Shown: positions 33,717-44,102, counted from the stretch's first letter. The stretch is 64,000 nucleotides of DNA from Clostridiaceae bacterium (GCA_902362365.1 CABIVQ010000004.1:1-64000), one strand, 5' to 3'. Numbers and translations: made by a program. Notes: generated by a model from the sequence alone, not told the origin.

Positions 33717-35159
33717 ATGATAGATAACAAATATACTACATATACAAATCCATTAACAGACAGATATTGTAGCAAGGATATGAGTTATATATTTTCTCCA
33801 CAATTTAAATTCTCAACATGGAGAAAGTTATGGGTTGCTCTTGCAGAAGGTGAGCATGAATTAGGGATAAATATAACAGAAGAGCAATTAGAAGAATTAA
33901 GAGCAAACGTAGATAATATAAATTTTGAAGAAGCGAGAAAGATAGAAAAAGAAGTAAGACATGACGTAATGAGTCACGTTAAAGCATATGGAATGCAATG
34001 CGAGAAAGCTAAAGGAATAATACATTTAGGTGCAACATCAGCTTATGTAGGAGATAATACAGATGTAATTCAGATGACAGAAGCTTTAAAACTAATAAGA
34101 ATTAAGCTTGTAAATTTAATAAATAACTTAAAAGAATTTTCATTAAAATATAAAGATATGCCTGCACTTGGATTTACTCACTTCCAAGCAGCACAACTTA
34201 CAACAGTAGGTAAAAGAGCTACTTTATGGGCACAAGATTTATTAATAGATTTAGAAGATTTAAACTTCAGAATAGAAAACATGAAGCTTAGAGGTGTAAA
34301 AGGAACTACAGGTACACAAGCTAGTTTCTTAAGTTTATTTGAAGGTGATCATGAGAAGGTTAAAGAGTTAGATAAACTTATTTGCAAGAAGATGGGATAC
34401 CAAGCTTCATATGCAGTAAGTGGACAAACTTACACTAGAAAATTAGACTATCAAGTGATAAGCATATTAAGTGGAATAGCTCAAAGTATGCACAAAATGA
34501 CTAATGACATAAGACTTTTACAAAGCTTAAAAGAGTTAGAAGAGCCATTTGAAAAAAATCAAATAGGTTCATCAGCAATGGCTTATAAGAGAAATCCAAT
34601 GAGAAGCGAAAGAATAGCTTCATTATCAAAATATATAATAAGTGAAAGTTTAAGTCCAGCTTTAGTAGAAGCTACTCAATGGTTAGAAAGAACTTTAGAT
34701 GATTCTGCAAATAAAAGATTAGCAATACCACAAGCATTTATGGCTGCAGATGCAATACTTGAAATAGGAATAAATGTAACTGATGGATTAGTTGTTTATG
34801 AAAATATGATATCTAAGCGTATAAATGAAGAACTTCCTTTTATGGCTACAGAAAATATACTTATGGAAGCTGTAAAAAGAGGTGGAGATAGACAGGAACT
34901 ACATGAAGTAATAAGAGAATTATCTATGAAAGCAGCTTATAGAGTTAAGCACGAAGGAAAAGATAACAATCTTATAGAGCTTATAATAGAAAGCGATGCA
35001 TTTAATATGGATAAAGAAGAAATACTATCTATAATGGATCCCAAAAACTTCGTAGGAAGAGCTCCAGAGCAAGTTGTAGACTTTGTTAATGAATTTTTAG
35101 ATCCTGCTATAGAACCATTTAAAGATAGTATAGGAATAGATGTAGATCTACACGTATAA
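33717..35159 (+). CDS. purB: Adenylosuccinate lyase
   Basis: The 480-residue enzyme cleaves adenylosuccinate and SAICAR in purine synthesis. The fumarase/aspartase signature GSSAMAYKRNP is present, with HLGATSAYVGDNTD and TLDDSANKRLAIPQAF elsewhere in the active site. The long N-terminal start (SPQFKFSTWRKLWVALAEGE) is of the eukaryote-like clostridial type. ATG at 33717 (MIDNKY) is chosen; a GTG at 33705 lies too close to AAGGA. No other pur gene is nearby. Confidence 0.95.
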   Translation: MIDNKYTTYTNPLTDRYCSKDMSYIFSPQFKFSTWRKLWVALAEGEHELGINITEEQLEELRANVDNINFEEARKIEKEVRHDVMSHVKAYGMQCEKAKGIIHLGATSAYVGDNTDVIQMTEALKLIRIKLVNLINNLKEFSLKYKDMPALGFTHFQAAQLTTVGKRATLWAQDLLIDLEDLNFRIENMKLRGVKGTTGTQASFLSLFEGDHEKVKELDKLICKKMGYQASYAVSGQTYTRKLDYQVISILSGIAQSMHKMTNDIRLLQSLKELEEPFEKNQIGSSAMAYKRNPMRSERIASLSKYIISESLSPALVEATQWLERTLDDSANKRLAIPQAFMAADAILEIGINVTDGLVVYENMISKRINEELPFMATENILMEAVKRGGDRQELHEVIRELSMKAAYRVKHEGKDNNLIELIIESDAFNMDKEEILSIMDPKNFVGRAPEQVVDFVNEFLDPAIEPFKDSIGIDVDLHV

Positions 35160-35172
35160 AATAATATTTAAT

Positions 35173-35208
35173 AAAAAGATGCCTAGAAAAATAGGCATCT
35201 TTTTTATT
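35173..35208 (+). terminator. Intrinsic terminator after purB
   Basis: AAAAAGATGCCTA and TAGGCATCTTTTT are perfectly paired (13 bp, 6-base loop), followed by T. Confidence 0.92.
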
Positions 35209-35312
35209 CTTAAAGACACAACGATGTTGTGGCGGTTTTTATATTAAATGTATAATTATATAAATACAGTAAGTATGAAATTTTATAATAAAAAACAAAA
35301 TGTACCTATTAT

Positions 35313-35366
35313 GACACAGAAATGACACAATAAAGACACAATTAGCACTAATTTAGTTCATATAAT
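35313..35366 (+). promoter_or_regulatory. Three helically phased GACACA repeats before the btuF-like promoter
   Basis: GACACA occurs at 35313, 35324 and 35335, each exactly 11 bases apart (TGACACA in the first two). A TATAAT lies at 35361-35366 with no recognisable -35 box; the last repeat occupies roughly that position. This layout suggests an activator bound on one face of the helix. A fourth GACACA starts a CACAACGATGTTGTG dyad at 35215. No B12 riboswitch core was found in the leader. Confidence 0.5.
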
Positions 35367-35456
35367 GTAATTAGATAAAAATGTAGTATAAAACATAGCA
35401 AAATATGTATTAAAGTTCTGACTAAACATAGTAAGAATGAAAATAGGAGGTATCAA

Positions 35457-36362
35457 ATGAAGAAATTATTAATATTATTAACTACTTTATCGATGTTCAT
35501 TTTATCTGGATGCAGTAATGAAAGTGATAGAACTGTAACGGATAGAGAGGGATCTAAGGTAAATATACCAACAAAGATAGAAAAAATAATATCAACTGCA
35601 CCATCTAATACAGAGGTTATAATGGAGCTTGGATTAGGTAATAAATTAGTAGCAATAGACAAATATTCTACTGATATACAAGGGGTAAATCAAGAAATAC
35701 CTCAAATAGACTTCTCAAACCCAGATGCAGAAACAATAATCGGGTTAGAGCCAGATATAGTTATAGCATCTGGACATAATAAAACAGGTTCAGCAGAAGA
35801 TCCATTTAAGGCAATCAGTGAAGCTGGAATACCAGTAGTTTACATACCAAGTAGTGAGAGTATAGAAGGTATATATGAAGATATTAACTTTATTGCTGAC
35901 GTAGTAAATGAAAAAGAAAAAGGGCAAAAAATAATAGATGATATGAAATCTAAAGTAAATGAAATAAAAGCGATAGGTGATAAAATAGAAGAAGAAAAAA
36001 CTGTGTATTTTGAAATATCACCTGCTCCATATCTTTATAGTTTCGGGAATTCTACTTTCTTGAATGAAATGATAGAAATAATAGGTGCTAAAAATATATT
36101 TGCAGGAGAAGAAGGATGGTTATCTCCAACAGAGGAATCTGTAATAAATGCAAATCCAGATGTAATAATAACTAATGCATCGTACCTTGAAAATCCAACT
36201 GAAGAAATAAAATCTCGTGAGGCATGGGATAATATAACTGCAATAAAAGAAAATGCAGTATATTTAGTAGATAAAAATGCATCTTCTCGTCCATCTCAAA
36301 ATGCAATAAAAGCTTTAACTGAAATGGCTAAAGCTATATACCCAGAGCATTATGGACAATAA
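35457..36362 (+). CDS. btuF: ABC transporter substrate-binding lipoprotein, BtuF-like
   Basis: This 301-residue lipoprotein has a signal ending LSGC (C19) and a single BtuF/FhuD-type periplasmic-binding domain (TVTDREGSKVNIP, IISTAPSNTEVIMELGLG, GLEPDIVIASG). The Glu residues that dock to the permease are at ELG and in the C lobe. Corrinoid is the likeliest ligand by resemblance, but iron-siderophore cannot be excluded. It is the first gene of a three-gene ABC operon, overlaps the permease gene by 11 bases and has an AGGAGG ribosome site. Confidence 0.82.
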   Translation: MKKLLILLTTLSMFILSGCSNESDRTVTDREGSKVNIPTKIEKIISTAPSNTEVIMELGLGNKLVAIDKYSTDIQGVNQEIPQIDFSNPDAETIIGLEPDIVIASGHNKTGSAEDPFKAISEAGIPVVYIPSSESIEGIYEDINFIADVVNEKEKGQKIIDDMKSKVNEIKAIGDKIEEEKTVYFEISPAPYLYSFGNSTFLNEMIEIIGAKNIFAGEEGWLSPTEESVINANPDVIITNASYLENPTEEIKSREAWDNITAIKENAVYLVDKNASSRPSQNAIKALTEMAKAIYPEHYGQ

Positions 36363-37368
36363 AAAAAAGGCAGCATTAAGTATTTTACTAGCATTAATAA
36401 TTATTGGTATTGGAACTTCCGCAGGGAGTTCCAATATTAATTTAATCGAAACTATATCAATACTAGTAAATAAAATATTTTTTATCCCTCTTAAAGAGGG
36501 AATAGACCCCAAAAATATAGGCATTGTTTGGAAGTTAAGATTACCTAGAGTGTTGCTTGCATTTTTAGTTGGAGGATGCTTAGCAACTAGTGGGGCGATA
36601 GTACAGTCTGTATTGAAAAATCAGCTTGCATCACCTTATACATTAGGAGTGTCTTCTGGTGCATCGTTAGGTGCGGGCTTAATAATTATAAGTGATATTG
36701 TTATTCCTATAGTTGGGAGTTTTACGCTTCCTTTAGTTGGATTTTTATTTGGATTAGGAACAGTGTATATTGTAATAACTTTTTCTGCTAAAATAGATAG
36801 AACTATGTCTAACAATACAATTATATTATCGGGAATGGTATTTTCATTATTTGTAAATGCATTGCTTACGACATTGACAGCATTATTTTCAGAGGATATG
36901 AAAAGTATAGCTCTTTGGCAGATGGGTAGTTTCGCTATGAAAGGTTGGACCTATGTTAAGCTAATTATTCCATTTGCAATAATAGGAGTGATTGGAGTCA
37001 TGAGATTTACTAGAGAAATGGACATAATAACCTTTGGAGAAGAACAAGCAAAAGCAGTAGGCGTTGAAACTTCAAGGGTAAAAACAAAGCTTTTTGTTTA
37101 TGCGGCAGTGCTTACAGGTGGTGCAATATCGTTAAGCGGAACTATTGGATTTATAGATTTAATTGCGCCGCATGCAGTAAGAAAAGTATTTGGTTCAAAG
37201 CATAAATATGTTATACCAATGTCATTTATTTTTGGAGGTTGTTTAATGGTTATATCTGATTTAATAGCTAGAACTATAATTGTACCTTCAGAACTTCCAG
37301 TAGGGGCTGTAACCGCGTTAATAGGAGCACCATTCTTTGCATATGTATATTTTAGAAAGAAAAGGTGA
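36352..37368 (+). CDS. btuC: FecCD/BtuC family ABC permease
   Basis: The 338-residue protein has about ten helices and FecCD motifs: KLRLPRVLLAFLVGGCLATSGAIVQ, LGVSSGASLGAGL, LSGTIGFIDLIAPHAVR (the coupling loop to the ATPase) and the final LPVGAVTALIGAPFFAYV. It imports corrinoid or an iron chelate with its neighbours. The start overlaps the binding-protein gene and the stop overlaps the alternative start of the ATPase gene, consistent with translational coupling. Confidence 0.87.
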   Translation: MDNKKKAALSILLALIIIGIGTSAGSSNINLIETISILVNKIFFIPLKEGIDPKNIGIVWKLRLPRVLLAFLVGGCLATSGAIVQSVLKNQLASPYTLGVSSGASLGAGLIIISDIVIPIVGSFTLPLVGFLFGLGTVYIVITFSAKIDRTMSNNTIILSGMVFSLFVNALLTTLTALFSEDMKSIALWQMGSFAMKGWTYVKLIIPFAIIGVIGVMRFTREMDIITFGEEQAKAVGVETSRVKTKLFVYAAVLTGGAISLSGTIGFIDLIAPHAVRKVFGSKHKYVIPMSFIFGGCLMVISDLIARTIIVPSELPVGAVTALIGAPFFAYVYFRKKR

Positions 37369-37373
37369 TATAT

Positions 37374-38138
37374 ATGTTAGAAATAAAAAATCTTTCTAGT
37401 GGCTATGATGGAGTAGATATAATAAAGAATATAAGTTTAAGTATAAGAAGTGGTGAAAATTTATTTGTAATAGGGCCTAATGGCTGTGGTAAAAGTACGC
37501 TATTAAAAACTATAGCAAATATTATTGAATACAAAGGTAGCATAAAGATCGATGATAAGGAAATTTCATCTCTAAATAGAAAAGAATTAGCTAAGAAAGT
37601 TGGCTTAATGAGCCAAGTTTCAGAAATATATTTTCCATATACAGTATATGAAACAGTGTCACTAGGAAGGTATCCATATTCAAAAGGAATTTTTGATACT
37701 TTATCTAAAGAGGATAAAAATATTATTTTAGAAAATATATCAAAGGTGGGATTGACGGAATTTAAGGATAAGATGATAACTGAGTTGTCAGGTGGTCAAG
37801 TACAAAGAGTTTTTCTAGCAAAATTATTTGCCCAAAATCCAGATATAATACTTTTAGATGAACCTACTAATCATCTTGATCTTAAATATCAAATTGAATT
37901 GTTAGAGTATGTAAGCCATTGGGCTAAATCAAAGAATAAGATTGTAATAGGAGTATTACATGATTTAAACTTAGTTCACCATTTTGCTGATTCTGTGATA
38001 ATGTTACAAAATGGAGAAATAATTTCTAGTGGAAATCCTAAGAATGTACTAAATGGAGAAAAACTAAAAGAAGTTTATGATATTGATATAAAAAGTTTTA
38101 TGGTAAATGTATTAAATAAATGGGAAGACGTTATTTAG
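37374..38138 (+). CDS. btuD: ABC transporter ATPase, BtuD/FecE-like
   Basis: The 254-residue ATPase has Walker A GPNGCGKST, Q-loop (MSQVSEI), signature LSGGQVQR, Walker B IILLDEPTNHLD and the switch His (VLHDLN). ATG at 37374 has AAAGGTGAT at proper distance, so it is preferred to a GTG at 37365. It is the third gene of the BtuFCD-like operon. After it, 38139-38323 holds no terminator I would call with confidence. Confidence 0.9.
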   Translation: MLEIKNLSSGYDGVDIIKNISLSIRSGENLFVIGPNGCGKSTLLKTIANIIEYKGSIKIDDKEISSLNRKELAKKVGLMSQVSEIYFPYTVYETVSLGRYPYSKGIFDTLSKEDKNIILENISKVGLTEFKDKMITELSGGQVQRVFLAKLFAQNPDIILLDEPTNHLDLKYQIELLEYVSHWAKSKNKIVIGVLHDLNLVHHFADSVIMLQNGEIISSGNPKNVLNGEKLKEVYDIDIKSFMVNVLNKWEDVI

Positions 38139-38323
38139 TAGATTGTAAAGATTTCGTATAATTATTATCTAAATAGTTTGAAGCTATATAATTTATAAGT
38201 GTAAAGATATGGATATTTAGAATAAAACACTTTAAAAGTGATTAGAATATTAAAATTAAAAAATATGAATCAAAAGGTTATTTCCTGCAAATAGTAAGCC
38301 TATAAAACTAAGGAGGGAGACTA

Positions 38324-39838
38324 ATGTCAGGAAATAACAGTAATACTAAGAAATTAACATTACTATCGTTAATCTTAATGATATTTACTTCAGTTTTTGG
38401 ATTTGCTAATATACCAAGAGCATTTTATTTAATGGGATATGCAGCAATACCATGGTATCTATTAAGTGCAATTTTGTTTTTTATTCCTTATGCGTTTATG
38501 ATGGCGGAGTATGGAGCTTCATATCAAAATGAAACTGGTGGAATATATTCATGGATGGAAAAATCAGTAGGTGCGAAGTATGCTTTTATAACTACTTTTA
38601 TGTGGTATGCATCTTATATTGTTTGGATGGTAAATGTATCTTCTTCTATATGGATACCTTTATCTAATGCTATATTTGGATATGATAAAACCGCAGAATG
38701 GTCAATATTAGGATTAAACTCAACGCAAAGTTTAGGGATACTAGCTGTAATTTGGATTATAATTGTAACATATATATCAACAAAAGGAGTAGAGCAAATT
38801 ACTAAGATAACATCAGTTGGTGGTTCTGCTATAGCCTTACTAAATATAGTTTTATTAATAGGAGGAATAACTGTATTAGCTTTAAATAAAGGAAGTCTTG
38901 CACAGCCAATAAAAGATATGGCTAAAAGCTTTACGAATTCACCAAATCCAGCATACCAAACAACCATAAGTATATTTTCCTTTTTAACTTTTGCAATTTT
39001 TGCTTATGGTGGACTTGAAGCTTTAGGTGGTCTTGTTGATCAAACTGAAAATGCTGAAAAGACTTTTCCAAAAGGTTTAAGTATAGCTGCTATAGTTATA
39101 GCAGTTGGATATTCTATAGGAATATTTGCTTGTGGATTATTTACAAATTGGAATACAGTTTTATCGATAGAAGGTGTTCATATGGGCAATGTGGCGTATA
39201 TTTTAATGCAAAATTTAGGTTTTGAACTAGGTATAGCATTTGGTATATCACCACAAAATGCACTAACAGTAGGATTATGGGTGGCAAGATTTACAGGATT
39301 ATCAATGTTTCTTGCATTAAGTGGAGCTTTCTTTACATTAACATATTCTCCTTTAAAAACTTTAATACAAGGTTCACCAAAGGAAGTATGGCCAGGTAAT
39401 CTTGCTAAAATTGATGATGGAATTCCTTTAACAGCTATGAAAGTACAAGCAATTATAGTTATTGTATTAATATTACTTATTTCATTTGGTGGAAAAGGTG
39501 CTGCAGAGTTTTTCTCGCTTTTAGTAGCAATGACTAATGTAGCAATGACTATACCATATGTATTTTTAGCGGCAGCATTCCCTGCATTCAAGAAAAAACA
39601 ATTAAAAGGACAAGTTTCACAACCTTTTGTAGTTTATAAAACGTATACAGTTTCATTAGTAGCTACTATTATCGTAAGCTCGGTTGTTACTTTTGCAAAT
39701 ATATTTTCAATAATAGAACCAGCTTTATCTGGGCAAACAATAGATACAGTAATGATGATAGGAGGACCGTTGATTTTCTCATTAATAGCATTTTTACTTT
39801 ATAATAGTTATGAAAAAACTATAAATATAGATAAATAA
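38324..39838 (+). CDS. yjeM: APC-family amino acid permease, YjeM-like
   Basis: This 504-residue, 12-helix permease resembles E. coli YjeM and the GadC group throughout, notably LILMIFTSVFGFANIPRAFYLMGYAAIPWY, MMAEYGASYQNETGGIYSWM and FAYGGLEALGGLVDQTENAEKTFPKG. The substrate is probably an amino acid or GABA-type antiport pair, not established. No decarboxylase is adjacent. AGGAGGG ribosome site. A MarR gene follows, after a terminator. Confidence 0.87.
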   Translation: MSGNNSNTKKLTLLSLILMIFTSVFGFANIPRAFYLMGYAAIPWYLLSAILFFIPYAFMMAEYGASYQNETGGIYSWMEKSVGAKYAFITTFMWYASYIVWMVNVSSSIWIPLSNAIFGYDKTAEWSILGLNSTQSLGILAVIWIIIVTYISTKGVEQITKITSVGGSAIALLNIVLLIGGITVLALNKGSLAQPIKDMAKSFTNSPNPAYQTTISIFSFLTFAIFAYGGLEALGGLVDQTENAEKTFPKGLSIAAIVIAVGYSIGIFACGLFTNWNTVLSIEGVHMGNVAYILMQNLGFELGIAFGISPQNALTVGLWVARFTGLSMFLALSGAFFTLTYSPLKTLIQGSPKEVWPGNLAKIDDGIPLTAMKVQAIIVIVLILLISFGGKGAAEFFSLLVAMTNVAMTIPYVFLAAAFPAFKKKQLKGQVSQPFVVYKTYTVSLVATIIVSSVVTFANIFSIIEPALSGQTIDTVMMIGGPLIFSLIAFLLYNSYEKTINIDK

Positions 39839-39854
39839 ATATCAAAAATAGCGT

Positions 39855-39905
39855 AAAATAAAGAACTTATTAGAATTGAATTTTTATGAGTTCTTTATTT
39901 TTGTG
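39855..39905 (+). terminator. Intrinsic terminator after yjeM
   Basis: AAAATAAAGAACT and AGTTCTTTATTTT pair perfectly over 13 bp with a 21-base loop and a T run. Confidence 0.85.
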
Positions 39906-40031
39906 TAAAAATGTACAATATAAACGAACATTAGGAATAATTTCCTCAAAAACTATTGTATTTTAAATAATTTTAATGTAAACTATTAAATGTTAAAAAG
40001 TTAATAAACTAAACATCTGGGGTGATATATT

Positions 40032-40484
40032 ATGAAAGGTATAGTATCAAACACAATAGGATTTATCTCGAAAACGTTTCCGGCGCTTTATTCTAGTTTT
40101 TATTTAGACTATTTAAAGCAATATTCTAGTGCTTATGATGTAAATAAAACGCAGCTTAGAGCATTAGTTTTTGTTAGCAACAATGGTCCAATAAGTATGA
40201 CAGATTTATGCGCTAAGTTAAACATCGAAAAGGGGAGCTTAACAAGTATGGTAGACGATTTAACTGACAAGGGATATGTTGTTAGAGAAAAGGATACTGC
40301 TGATAGAAGGAAATATTTAATAACTATAACTGAAAGTGGTAGCAATGTTGCTGCTGACTTCATGGGGAAATTAAGTAACAGTCTTGAGGAAAAGCTTTTT
40401 AAGTTGAGTGAAGAAGAACAAGATAAGTATATGGAAGCAATAGGAACATTACAAGCAATTCTAAATAAAGAAGAATTAAGCTAA
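40032..40484 (+). CDS. MarR family transcriptional regulator
   Basis: The 150-residue winged-helix protein has the recognition helix region PISMTDLCAKLNIEKGSLTSMVDDLTDKGYV and the wing REKDTADRRKYLITIT with the usual D-x-R-D/A-RR pattern. The flanking helices provide the dimer interface. It lies between the yjeM-like permease and a convergent aminotransferase gene, so it may control the permease; there is no direct evidence. Start after GGGGTGATA. Confidence 0.9.
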   Translation: MKGIVSNTIGFISKTFPALYSSFYLDYLKQYSSAYDVNKTQLRALVFVSNNGPISMTDLCAKLNIEKGSLTSMVDDLTDKGYVVREKDTADRRKYLITITESGSNVAADFMGKLSNSLEEKLFKLSEEEQDKYMEAIGTLQAILNKEELS

Positions 40485-40668
40485 AAATTAAAAAGTGAAA
40501 TTTAGCAATTAAAGAGCTGAAGTATAAATATAATTTTGATTTAATATTGTTAAGAAAATACTTAGAATATGAATAACTTTATGTTTATACTTTTCGCTCC
40601 TTAATTACCAAAACTTAAATATTTTAGGGATTCTTTTTTATTTGTAGTATATATACCTTTTTATTTTA

Positions 40669-41904
40669 TTAACTTAGTGGTAATTCATCATTTTTGTAGT
40701 TAAAACTTTTTATTTTTAATGATAGGTATTCTTTTAATCCTTCTTTTAAAAGTTTAGCTGCTGTTGTCAGATCTTTTTCATTTAGTATGTAGGCAAGTCG
40801 AATTTCGTTTTTACCTAGTTTTTCTGATGAATAGAATCCTTGGGCTGGGCATATCATGACGGTTTCTTTGTTTTTATTAAATTCTTTTAGCATCCAAATA
40901 GCAAAGTCTTCTGCATCGTCAACAGGCAATTTAGCTAATATATAAAATGCTCCAGACGGTTTTTCGCATACTACTCCATCGACTTTCATTAATTCGTAAT
41001 ATAATACATTTCTTCTTTTTTCATATTCTTCTATTATTTCTTTAAAGTAGGATATTGGAGTTTCATATAATTTTGCTGCTCCAACTTGGTCCAAAGTTGA
41101 AACACATAATCTACCTTGACATAATTTTAATATTTGATCAATTAATCCTTTATTTTTAGAAGCAATCGATCCAATCCTAGCTCCGCATGCACTGTATCTT
41201 TTAGATATGCTATCAATTATTATAACTCTATCTTCTATTTCTGGAATATTTCCAAAGCTAGTATACTCTTGATTATCATATACAAACTCCCTATATACTT
41301 CATCCGATATTATCCATAAGTTATATTCTAAAGCAATTTCGGACAACATTCTTATTTCATTGTATGAATAGACTGTGCCAGTTGGATTACTAGGATTAGA
41401 AATCATTATTGCTTTAGTTTTAGGATTTATTTTAGAGATTATATCTTCCTTACTTGGAAGATGAAATCCATTCTCTGCTTTAGTTGTTATAGGATTTATT
41501 TTAACGTTTACAGATTGACCAAATCCGAAATAGTTAGTGTAAAATGGCTCGGGAACTAGCACATTATCATCAGGGTCACACACAGCCATTAAAGCAAATA
41601 ATAAGGCTTCGCTACCACCGTTAGTTACTAATAACTCATCTTTACTAAACTTCATTTTATAAGAACTGTAATATTTTTGCATGGAATTGATCAAATCTTC
41701 CGTCCCATTAGATGGACAATACTCTAATACTTTCTTATCAAAATTTTTAACTGCCCTAAAAAATTCTTCAGGTGTTTTTATATCCGGCTGTCCTATGTTT
41801 AAATGATATACTTTAATCCCTCTTTTTTTTGCTGACTCTTCAAAAGGTGCAAGTTTCCTTATAGGAGATGACTGAATAGAGTTTACCCTTTGTGAATACT
41901 TCAT
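40669..41904 (-). CDS. PLP-dependent class I/II aminotransferase
   Basis: This 411-residue fold-type I enzyme has the PLP lysine in SISKRYSACGARIGS, a cofactor-binding NPSNPTGT, SDEVYREFVY and a final NEIRLAYIL for the substrate carboxylate Arg. It resembles aspartate or aromatic aminotransferases of Clostridia; the substrate cannot be fixed. GGGGG ribosome site on the minus strand. It stands alone, convergent with the MarR gene and divergent to the galT-like gene. Confidence 0.9.
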   Translation of the reverse strand: MKYSQRVNSIQSSPIRKLAPFEESAKKRGIKVYHLNIGQPDIKTPEEFFRAVKNFDKKVLEYCPSNGTEDLINSMQKYYSSYKMKFSKDELLVTNGGSEALLFALMAVCDPDDNVLVPEPFYTNYFGFGQSVNVKINPITTKAENGFHLPSKEDIISKINPKTKAIMISNPSNPTGTVYSYNEIRMLSEIALEYNLWIISDEVYREFVYDNQEYTSFGNIPEIEDRVIIIDSISKRYSACGARIGSIASKNKGLIDQILKLCQGRLCVSTLDQVGAAKLYETPISYFKEIIEEYEKRRNVLYYELMKVDGVVCEKPSGAFYILAKLPVDDAEDFAIWMLKEFNKNKETVMICPAQGFYSSEKLGKNEIRLAYILNEKDLTTAAKLLKEGLKEYLSLKIKSFNYKNDELPLS

Positions 41905-42146
41905 TGTAAATCCCCCTTTAATTAAATAAATTTATACTTAAGACTAATAGTATCAGAAATAACTAGGGAAATCATTAGAAAGTAGTTATATACTATATAT
42001 AGTTATAAGTGAGGAATTTATAACATTCATCATAAACTACTATGTATATATAAATATTTCAATGAAAATCAATTATGATATTTATGATAGAATAAAAATC
42101 ACTTATAATAAAGTAATAAGCTATTATAATCTAAGAGGTGTTAATT

Positions 42147-43103
42147 ATGAGAGAACTAAGGAGAGATCCTATTACTAATGATATAGTTGTGCTTGCAAAA
42201 AATAGATCGAAGAGGCCTATGGATAAAGTTAGATTTCAATGTGATAAAGAGGTAAAAGAAGAGTATAAAGAAGACTGCCCATTTTGTAGAGGAAATGAAA
42301 AACATACGGAGAGTCCTACTTTTGAAATTAAAGGTAAAGATGGATGGTTAGTTAGATCTGTATATAATAAATATCCAATAGTGGATTCTTTATCGGAAGA
42401 AATTTATGGGGAACATGAGGTTATGATTGATACTAATAGACATGATGGAAGTTTTTATAATATGAGTGAGAATGAATTCTTGTATTTACTAAAAATGTAT
42501 AAACATAGGTATGAGCATATGTCAAAAAATGAAAAAGTAAAATATATTAGTATTTTTAAAAACTTTTTAAGAGGAGCTGGAGCATCACTACTTCATCCTC
42601 ATTCACAAATAATTTCTTTATCTATAGTTCCTCCAGAAATTGAAAATGAAATTAACATTTCTGAAAAATATTATAATAAATATAAAAAATCATTATATGA
42701 AGCTATTATAGAAGATGAGGTAAAGTATGGGCATAGAATTATACATAATCATAGAGATTACTTAGTAATAGTTCCGGAAATTACAAAGTATGGAGGTGAA
42801 ATTAGAGTTTTATTCAAAAGTAATAAAAGGTTTGAAGAACTAAAAGAAAGAGATTTAGAAGAATTAGCTAAGATATTTAGAAATTTATTTAAAAAAATTT
42901 ATAATGTACAAGGTTATAATCCATTTAATATATGCATACATACTCATCCCTTAAATACTCCTAAGAGTAAAAATTCTCATTTTCATACTCACATACATAT
43001 AATACCTAGAAAATACAGTTTTGGAGGATTTGAGCTCGGAACAGATGTATATGTATCATCTATAAATGCTGATAAGTTAGCTAAAAGATTAAGATTTGAT
43101 TAA
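42147..43103 (+). CDS. galT: Galactose-1-phosphate uridylyltransferase-like (HIT superfamily)
   Basis: The 318-residue protein has the GalT start MRELRRDPITNDIVVLA, a zinc-type CPFCRGNE, LLHPHSQI (residues ~150) and a second HIT block SHFHTHIHIIPRK. Canonical GalT uses an HPH nucleophile, seen here as HPHSQ. It is slightly shorter than E. coli GalT (348) and has no galK or galE beside it, so a related nucleotidyl transfer is possible. ATG at 42147 after AGAGGTG is preferred to a GTG at 42138. Confidence 0.8.
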   Translation: MRELRRDPITNDIVVLAKNRSKRPMDKVRFQCDKEVKEEYKEDCPFCRGNEKHTESPTFEIKGKDGWLVRSVYNKYPIVDSLSEEIYGEHEVMIDTNRHDGSFYNMSENEFLYLLKMYKHRYEHMSKNEKVKYISIFKNFLRGAGASLLHPHSQIISLSIVPPEIENEINISEKYYNKYKKSLYEAIIEDEVKYGHRIIHNHRDYLVIVPEITKYGGEIRVLFKSNKRFEELKERDLEELAKIFRNLFKKIYNVQGYNPFNICIHTHPLNTPKSKNSHFHTHIHIIPRKYSFGGFELGTDVYVSSINADKLAKRLRFD

Positions 43104-43111
43104 AATAAACG

Positions 43112-43152
43112 AAACCTAGAGTGTATAATACTGTTACGTTATAGGTTTTTAT
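43112..43152 (+). terminator. Probable terminator after the galT-like gene
   Basis: AAACCTA and TAGGTTT flank a 23-base loop and are followed by TTATT. The stem is short. Confidence 0.55.
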
Positions 43153-43322
43153 TATATTATAGGTATTTATTGAAATTGAAAAAAGAATTGATTATAAGCT
43201 TAATAATGAGGGTATTTTAAATAATATAAAGTAAAAATAAAAGCTATTTTACATAAATTTATATTATTTAGAATTCATTATGATAAAATAAAAAAACATG
43301 CAGAAAAACTTAGGAGGTACAA

Positions 43323-44075
43323 ATGAAATTTATATCTTGGAATGTTAACGGACTTAGAGCTTGTGTAACCAAAGGATTTTTAGACTTTTTTAAAGAAGTC
43401 GATGCGGATATTTTCTGTTTACAAGAAACTAAACTTCAAGAAGGTCAAATAGATTTAGAATTAGAAGGATACCATCAATATTGGAATTATGCTCAAAAAA
43501 AGGGATATTCAGGTACTGCAATATTTACAAAAATAGAGCCTATAAGTTCAACTTACGGTATTGGAATTGAAGAACATGATAATGAGGGGAGAGTTATAAC
43601 TTTAGAATTTGAAGATTTTTATTTTGTAACAGTTTACACTCCAAACTCTCAAAGTGAATTAAAGAGATTAGAGTATAGAATGAAATGGGAAGATGATTTT
43701 AGAGAATACTTATTAAAGTTAGATAGTAAAAAGCCTGTTATAATGTGTGGTGACTTAAATGTTGCACATAAGGAAATAGATTTAAAAAATTCAAAAACTA
43801 ATAGAAAAAATGCTGGATTTACTGATGAAGAAAGAGGTAAATTTACTGATTTCTTAGCTTCTGGTTTCATTGATACTTACAGATTCTTTAATCCAGATAA
43901 AACAGATATTTATTCTTGGTGGTCATATAGATTTAAGGCTAGGGAAAAGAATGCAGGTTGGAGAATTGACTACTTCTGTGCATCTAAAAAAATAGAGGAT
44001 AGATTAATTAGTGCTGATATACATACGGAAATACTGGGATCAGATCACTGTCCAGTAGAGCTAGTTATAAAATAA
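43323..44075 (+). CDS. exoA: Exodeoxyribonuclease III / AP endonuclease
   Basis: The 250-residue EEP-fold nuclease carries all motifs of the ExoA/APE1 type: [14 protein letters not shown] with the metal Glu, [27 protein letters not shown] and the catalytic GSDHCPV. It cleaves at abasic sites in base-excision repair. Length is normal. TTAGGAGG ribosome site. It is monocistronic. Confidence 0.95.
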   Translation: MKFISWNVNGLRACVTKGFLDFFKEVDADIFCLQETKLQEGQIDLELEGYHQYWNYAQKKGYSGTAIFTKIEPISSTYGIGIEEHDNEGRVITLEFEDFYFVTVYTPNSQSELKRLEYRMKWEDDFREYLLKLDSKKPVIMCGDLNVAHKEIDLKNSKTNRKNAGFTDEERGKFTDFLASGFIDTYRFFNPDKTDIYSWWSYRFKAREKNAGWRIDYFCASKKIEDRLISADIHTEILGSDHCPVELVIK

Positions 44076-44102
44076 CTAAGAATTATAATGATATAAATTC
44101 AA

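Noticed and set aside
35209..35456. Possible cobalamin riboswitch before the BtuF-like gene
   Set aside because: No B12-box-like core or the expected ~200-base fold is visible; only short GACACA repeats and a promoter are present.
39178..39591. 137-codon minus-strand ORF
   Set aside because: It is antisense to the conserved yjeM-like permease, with no motif or ribosome site.
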